A stretch of DNA of 9,877 nucleotides from Promethearchaeia archaeon (GTDB taxonomy: Archaea; Asgardarchaeota; Lokiarchaeia; Sigyniarchaeales; SOKP01), in NCBI GenBank assembly GCA_029856445.1, contig JAHQWY010000111.1:1-9877 (forward strand). Direction: 5' to 3'. This document shows, one piece after another, positions 7,070 through 9,877 of this stretch (within the stretch, counting starts at the first letter, position 1; the number at the start of each line of letters is the position of its first letter). The notes below the pieces were generated by a model. That model saw only the letters and a program-made list of their open reading frames with translations, ran no database searches and was not told the DNA's origin. The position numbers and the translations under genes are program-made.

Positions 7070-7663
7070 TTGAATCTTAAGAAAAACAAGATAATAATTA
7101 AATTAAGCGTGATATCTACTAGTGTTTCATCATATTTAATTCCCCTATTCCAATATGTGCCTTGTACGGCAATATGGTTTGGTATCATGAGTGTTCCATT
7201 AATCACATATCTGGGTTTCTTTTTTCAAAATCCAAAGATTCTTAAATCTGATTATAATTTCTTAACAGATACATATGGATTCTACTTTGTAATTTTCGGT
7301 TTCATACTTTATTTTTATGCTCTAATTTATCAATTAACTCATAGGAGACAGCTAATTCAAACAGGGCCATACAAATATATTAGGCATCCTCAGTACCTTG
7401 CCTTTATTATAATTACTTTAGGATTAACGGCTGTTACTTTCCAAACTAGTCCAATTTTCGAATTTGATATTGGTGATCTCAATGGGTATACCCTTATATT
7501 TTATATTTGGGTAGGTGAATTATTAGCTTATATATTTTTAGCAAAAATCGAAGAAATAGCCCTAAAAGCTAAATTTGGAGATGAATTTATAGAATATGTA
7601 GATAATGTGCCTTTTATGTTTCCGTTCTTGAAATTAAAAAGAAATAAAAGTTATAAAGAATAA
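7070..7663 (+). CDS. Membrane methyltransferase of the isoprenylcysteine carboxyl methyltransferase (ICMT)/PEMT-like family
   Basis: A 197-residue integral membrane protein with about five hydrophobic segments (roughly 13-30, 36-53, 69-88, 109-126 and 141-159). The family signature is the SAM-binding stretch QTGPYKYIRHPQYLA (97-111), followed after two membrane segments by EEIALKAKFGDEFIEYVDNVPFMFP (161-185), matching the C-terminal EE...L...fG..Y..Y motif of ICMT and related isoprenoid or phospholipid methyltransferases. It should transfer a methyl group from SAM to a lipid-embedded substrate at the cytoplasmic side; which lipid or protein is not visible. The start is TTG 7070 because of the Shine-Dalgarno AAGGTGA; the GTG at 7061 would add three residues. 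It has its own TATA box and is followed 29 bases later by a membrane-anchored regulator, probably in one transcript. Bacterial and archaeal members are commonly named only by family. Confidence 0.85.
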   Translation: MNLKKNKIIIKLSVISTSVSSYLIPLFQYVPCTAIWFGIMSVPLITYLGFFFQNPKILKSDYNFLTDTYGFYFVIFGFILYFYALIYQLTHRRQLIQTGPYKYIRHPQYLAFIIITLGLTAVTFQTSPIFEFDIGDLNGYTLIFYIWVGELLAYIFLAKIEEIALKAKFGDEFIEYVDNVPFMFPFLKLKRNKSYKE

Positions 7664-7692
7664 TTTTCTATAGTAAAACCAATTGAATAACA

Positions 7693-8403
7693 ATGATAAA
7701 TAGAAAATTTAGATATTTCTACATGATTAAATTTTTTCTTATTATTTTTTCTTTTATTTTATTATCTGTTATTCTATATCGGTTAATTGAATCATATAGA
7801 GAACCCGTTTTTGGTGATGAGGATGGTACCACTTTAGGAATAATTATAATTTCTCTTGCAATGGCAACGATTTTTTTTTTATCCATTATGGAAGTCTTTT
7901 CTATTAAGGAATATCGGGGTTATTTTATAAGGAGAAGCTATTTTAAAAAGGGAAGATCTCATTTAAGCCTTTCAGATATATTTGAAAACGAAAATCGTAT
8001 AAATTTATTAACTGAAATTCTCAATAATCCTGGAGTTCATCACAATGAATTGCTACGTAACTGTAATTTGCAAAAAGGTCAATTGCAATGGCATGTAGAC
8101 GTTTTATTAAAAAACCATATCATTAAAAGAGAAAAATCTGGACAATATACCACTTATTTTCCAATTACATCATCAATTGAAAAACATGAAAGCTCTAGAA
8201 CTCTACTTAACAAATCTAAAACTACTTCAGAAATATTTGATATAATTAAAAAAAATCCAGGAATATATCCTTCAGAGATATCTCGGATATTAAATCTTTC
8301 TCGAAACACAATTAAATATCATATTGATAAATTATCTGAAGAAAAATTAGTGAAATTAAGTAAAAAAGGACGTAAAATAGAACTATATCCCATTCTTCAT
8401 TAG
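7693..8403 (+). CDS. Membrane-anchored transcriptional regulator with two winged helices
   Basis: A 236-residue protein with two N-terminal transmembrane helices (about 11-31 and 47-69) joined by a short acidic loop (YREPVFGDEDG), then a basic linker and two winged helix-turn-helix domains: one at about 100-157 (NLLTEILNNPGVHHNELLR, with QLQWHVDVLLKNHIIKRE as recognition helix and wing) and one at about 175-235 (EIFDIIKKNPGIYPSEISRI, with NTIKYHIDKLSEEKLV). The two wHTH modules resemble each other (NNPGVHHNEL versus KNPGIYPSEI, then a helix with H and L positions alike), suggesting internal duplication. This architecture is common in archaea, where membrane-tethered MarR/ArsR-like regulators may sense lipid or envelope state; the targets are unknown. 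It follows the methyltransferase by 29 bases, so it may regulate that gene. ATG 7693 is taken as start; the ATG 30 bases later, at the edge of the first membrane helix, is an alternative. Confidence 0.85.
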   Translation: MINRKFRYFYMIKFFLIIFSFILLSVILYRLIESYREPVFGDEDGTTLGIIIISLAMATIFFLSIMEVFSIKEYRGYFIRRSYFKKGRSHLSLSDIFENENRINLLTEILNNPGVHHNELLRNCNLQKGQLQWHVDVLLKNHIIKREKSGQYTTYFPITSSIEKHESSRTLLNKSKTTSEIFDIIKKNPGIYPSEISRILNLSRNTIKYHIDKLSEEKLVKLSKKGRKIELYPILH

Positions 8404-8675
8404 CTTAGTAATCTTTTTTCAACGATAGATTTTAGAAAGATCTATTATAAAATTAATATTAACGTAGTTAATTGATTTTATTTAGATTACACTTTAAACT
8501 TAAATATGAATGCAAATGAAAGAGTAATCAAATCACTAAATCATGAAGAACCTGATTGGATTCCTCTCTTCTGTTGACATTTGATCTTTCAGAATTAATA
8601 AATAAGACAATTGAGAGTTAAAACTATTAATCTTTTTTTTATTTATTATTATTATAGAAAAACAAATGGAATTTT
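8404..8675. other. Spacer with decayed gene, U-tract and weak promoter
   Basis: Besides the UROD-type remnant this 272-base stretch holds a run of eight T at 8633-8640, usable as a U-tract terminator, and an AT-rich ATTATTATTATAG (8645-8657) about 20-30 bases before ATG 8676 that could serve as a TATA box for the CdhC-like gene. I see no RNA gene. Confidence 0.4.
8506..8621 (+). pseudogene. 5' remnant of a uroporphyrinogen-decarboxylase-type (corrinoid methyltransferase) gene
   Basis: From ATG 8506 the frame reads MNANERVIKSLNHEEPDWIP and ends at a TGA (8575-8577) after 23 codons. This opening (MxxxERVxxALNHEEPDxxP) is the hallmark N-terminus of the UROD/MtaA/MtbA superfamily, which includes methylcobamide:coenzyme M methyltransferases and relatives that serve corrinoid proteins. 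Restoring one missing base near 8574 continues the reading as LTFDLSELINKTIES to a TAA at 8619-8621, also plausible for the family. The remaining roughly 300 codons are absent, so this is a dead fragment of about 39 codons left by deletion. It lies in the 272-base spacer before the CdhC-like gene. A short regulatory peptide is possible but far less likely given the family match. Confidence 0.6.
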
Positions 8676-9458
8676 ATGAAAATCGATTTATTTAAAGAGA
8701 TTGTTGAAACTTTAAAAAATTACATTAATCATGAGTCTCAAAAAGGTAAAAATGTATACATTTATAAAGAATATTCAAACCCTACTAAATTTTTTGAACA
8801 ATATAGTATCAAAGTTGAATTAGATAAATATAAGGAAATAATTCTTCAAGAAGAGACAAAACTAGAGTTAGGAGGTATCGGTAATAAGTCTTTTTCTCTA
8901 GTCTTTCCCTTCTCTAATTTAGAAATTATTAATCATATAAAGAATGGGACAATTACTCTTATTGGACCCGAAATCAAGGATATTTCAGAATTTTCAATCG
9001 ACTTTGGAATGCTCATCTTAATTGGTGGAGGAAATATTAATGAAAAAGATTGGGATTCTTTAAGACAATTTGCCCTCATATCCAATGGAATAGAGGGATT
9101 TTTAATAAGAACAATCCCTAGGAAATTTTGGTGTAGAATAAGTGAGAATATAATAAAGAATTTTTCATTTGAATTTTTGGGAAATGCCATTTTTTATTTA
9201 TACAAGCAGCAATTTACAGATTTAATTGAATCCATGGAGATCATCTTTATTAGCACTTATACGGAAGTAATTGATGAATTTGTTAAAATTACTTCAAAAA
9301 TTAATAACTATATAAATGAGAAATGGTTAAAAAAAATAGAAAATTGGAAGAAAAAAATAGACTGTGAATATGATTGGGGATGTGAGATATGCCCTTACCG
9401 AGATATCTGTTATGATATTAAACAAGTATTAGTAGAGAGAGAAAAAATCGAAAAATAA
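8676..9458 (+). CDS. Short CdhC/AcsB-like protein (acetyl-CoA synthase subunit homologue without the Ni-binding domain)
   Basis: A 260-residue protein matching the middle domain of the acetyl-CoA synthase subunit (bacterial AcsB, archaeal CdhC) in order and spacing: KLELGG (63-68; family ELGGP/ELAGP), KSFSLVFP (71-78), GTITLIGPEI (91-100; family VTVIGPDI), GMLILIGG (111-118), IEGF...FWCRIS (139-156; family WxRIS) and FEFLGNAIFYLYKQQF (165-180). Where CdhC continues into the A-cluster domain, with FxGCxLCQSFAPxHVC and later CGCFE, this protein reads C230-x5-C236-x2-C239-x5-C245 (EYDWGCEICPYRDIC) and stops 15 residues later. The Ni-binding CGC motif and about 200 further residues are absent, so acetyl-CoA synthesis is not expected. 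The four Cys could hold a [4Fe-4S] cluster or zinc. The end is real: the spacer after the TAA has no further family sequence. The next gene, 27 bases on, is a CooC-type ATPase, suggesting a role in CODH/ACS assembly or as a partner. Confidence 0.82.
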   Translation: MKIDLFKEIVETLKNYINHESQKGKNVYIYKEYSNPTKFFEQYSIKVELDKYKEIILQEETKLELGGIGNKSFSLVFPFSNLEIINHIKNGTITLIGPEIKDISEFSIDFGMLILIGGGNINEKDWDSLRQFALISNGIEGFLIRTIPRKFWCRISENIIKNFSFEFLGNAIFYLYKQQFTDLIESMEIIFISTYTEVIDEFVKITSKINNYINEKWLKKIENWKKKIDCEYDWGCEICPYRDICYDIKQVLVEREKIEK

Positions 9459-9485
9459 TTTATAAGAATTTTAAAAATCATAGAT

Positions 9486-9877
9486 ATGAAAGAAAAAAAA
9501 ATTATAGGAAAGCCATTAACAATTTCAGTGGTCGGAAAAGGCGGTTCTGGTAAAACAGCCATTACTACTCTCTTGGCAAAAAGTATTTCGAAAAATTATA
9601 ATTTTAAAATGCTATTAATTGATGCGGACCCCACCCATCCACATTTGAGTCATATGGTAGGTTTAGTTCCGCAAAAGAGTCTTGAACAATTAAGAATTGA
9701 TGTAATAGATAAGGTTTTAACAAATGCAAAATCATATGAAGAAGTTGCAGAAAATATCGATTTTGAAGTGTATAATGCCATAACTGAAAGTAAAGATTTC
9801 AGCTTATTTTCTATAGGGCAACCTGAGGGCCCCGGTTGTTTTTGTCCTTCAAATACTTTATTAAGAAAGGTTATTAG
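9486..9877 (+). CDS. CooC/AcsF-type nickel-insertion ATPase (partial, cut by window end)
   Basis: The first 130 residues of a MinD/SIMIBI-class P-loop ATPase, truncated by the end of the window. It shows a deviant Walker A, GKGGSGKT (17-24), with the signature first Lys; a LIDADPTHPHL segment (about 47-57) for switch I; and GQPEGPGCFCPSN (about 112-124) with the CxC pair that in CooC binds nickel at the dimer interface. CooC and AcsF deliver Ni to carbon monoxide dehydrogenase or acetyl-CoA synthase using ATP. Compared with the usual GKGGVGKTT, it has Ser for Val and Ala after the conserved KT; neither change should stop ATP binding. ATG 9486 lies 27 bases after the CdhC-like stop, probably one operon. 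The remaining half (about 120-130 residues) lies beyond the window. The family is clear; which metalloenzyme it serves is not. Confidence 0.88.
   Translation, partial: MKEKKIIGKPLTISVVGKGGSGKTAITTLLAKSISKNYNFKMLLIDADPTHPHLSHMVGLVPQKSLEQLRIDVIDKVLTNAKSYEEVAENIDFEVYNAITESKDFSLFSIGQPEGPGCFCPSNTLLRKVI

Noticed and set aside
8666..8695. ATG-started nine-codon frame just before the CdhC-like gene
   Set aside because: Too short and overlapping the real start; no ribosome site supports it as a leader peptide.
8676..9458. CdhC-like gene as a simple frameshifted full-length acetyl-CoA synthase
   Set aside because: No further CdhC sequence appears in any frame between its stop and the next gene, and the tail carries an orderly four-cysteine motif in place of a random end.
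1..9877. CRISPR array, tRNA, rRNA, insertion sequence or integrase
   Set aside because: No regularly spaced repeats, cloverleaf-like segments, transposase motifs or terminal inverted repeats were seen on either strand.

Overview
The window is an AT-rich stretch of about 9.9 kb that reads as archaeal DNA, most likely from an Asgard archaeon of the Lokiarchaeia type. Reasons: strong AT-rich TATA-like boxes about 25-45 bases upstream of several genes, frequent TTG start codons (mutase, MeaB and the methyltransferase), very short leaders, U-tract terminators, SAP/SWIM and membrane-anchored double winged-helix proteins, and a split (large plus small) B12-dependent mutase near corrinoid/CO-dehydrogenase-type genes. 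The lineage is inference from style and gene content; no rRNA or marker gene is present.

Layout. (1) 5-1112, plus: a SAP/SWIM zinc-finger protein broken by one extra base exactly at a zinc-binding Cys codon. (2) 1286-2383 (possibly 2422), minus: an APH/CHK-type small-molecule kinase, convergent with the SWIM gene and divergent from the mutase. (3) 2552-5688, plus: a B12 acyl-CoA mutase module, comprising a catalytic large subunit, a B12-binding small subunit 17 bp downstream, and a MeaB/ArgK GTPase chaperone behind a U-tract and a new TATA-like box. (4) 5737-6543: a two-[4Fe-4S] ferredoxin fused to a nitroreductase, probably leaderless. (5) 6618-6980: a small two-cluster zinc-ribbon protein. 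(6) 7070-8403: an ICMT/PEMT-type membrane methyltransferase with a clear TATA box and Shine-Dalgarno, then a membrane-anchored protein with two winged helices. (7) 8404-8675: a spacer holding a 5' remnant of a uroporphyrinogen-decarboxylase-type (corrinoid methyltransferase) gene. (8) 8676-9458: a short stand-alone relative of the acetyl-CoA synthase subunit (CdhC/AcsB) that lacks the Ni-binding part, followed 27 bp later by a CooC/AcsF-type nickel-insertion ATPase cut by the window end.

How the genes may work together. The mutase, B12 subunit and MeaB form a self-contained adenosylcobalamin carbon-skeleton mutase. However, the large subunit lacks the Tyr, Arg and His that methylmalonyl-CoA mutase uses, so its substrate is probably not methylmalonyl-CoA. 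The neighbouring kinase and Fe-S nitroreductase could act on related CoA esters, but that is only positional. The right end belongs to C1/Wood-Ljungdahl metabolism: the truncated CdhC-like protein keeps the middle domain and replaces the A-cluster region with a compact four-cysteine motif, beside a metallochaperone ATPase. This pair and the atypical mutase are the two most interesting parts of the window.
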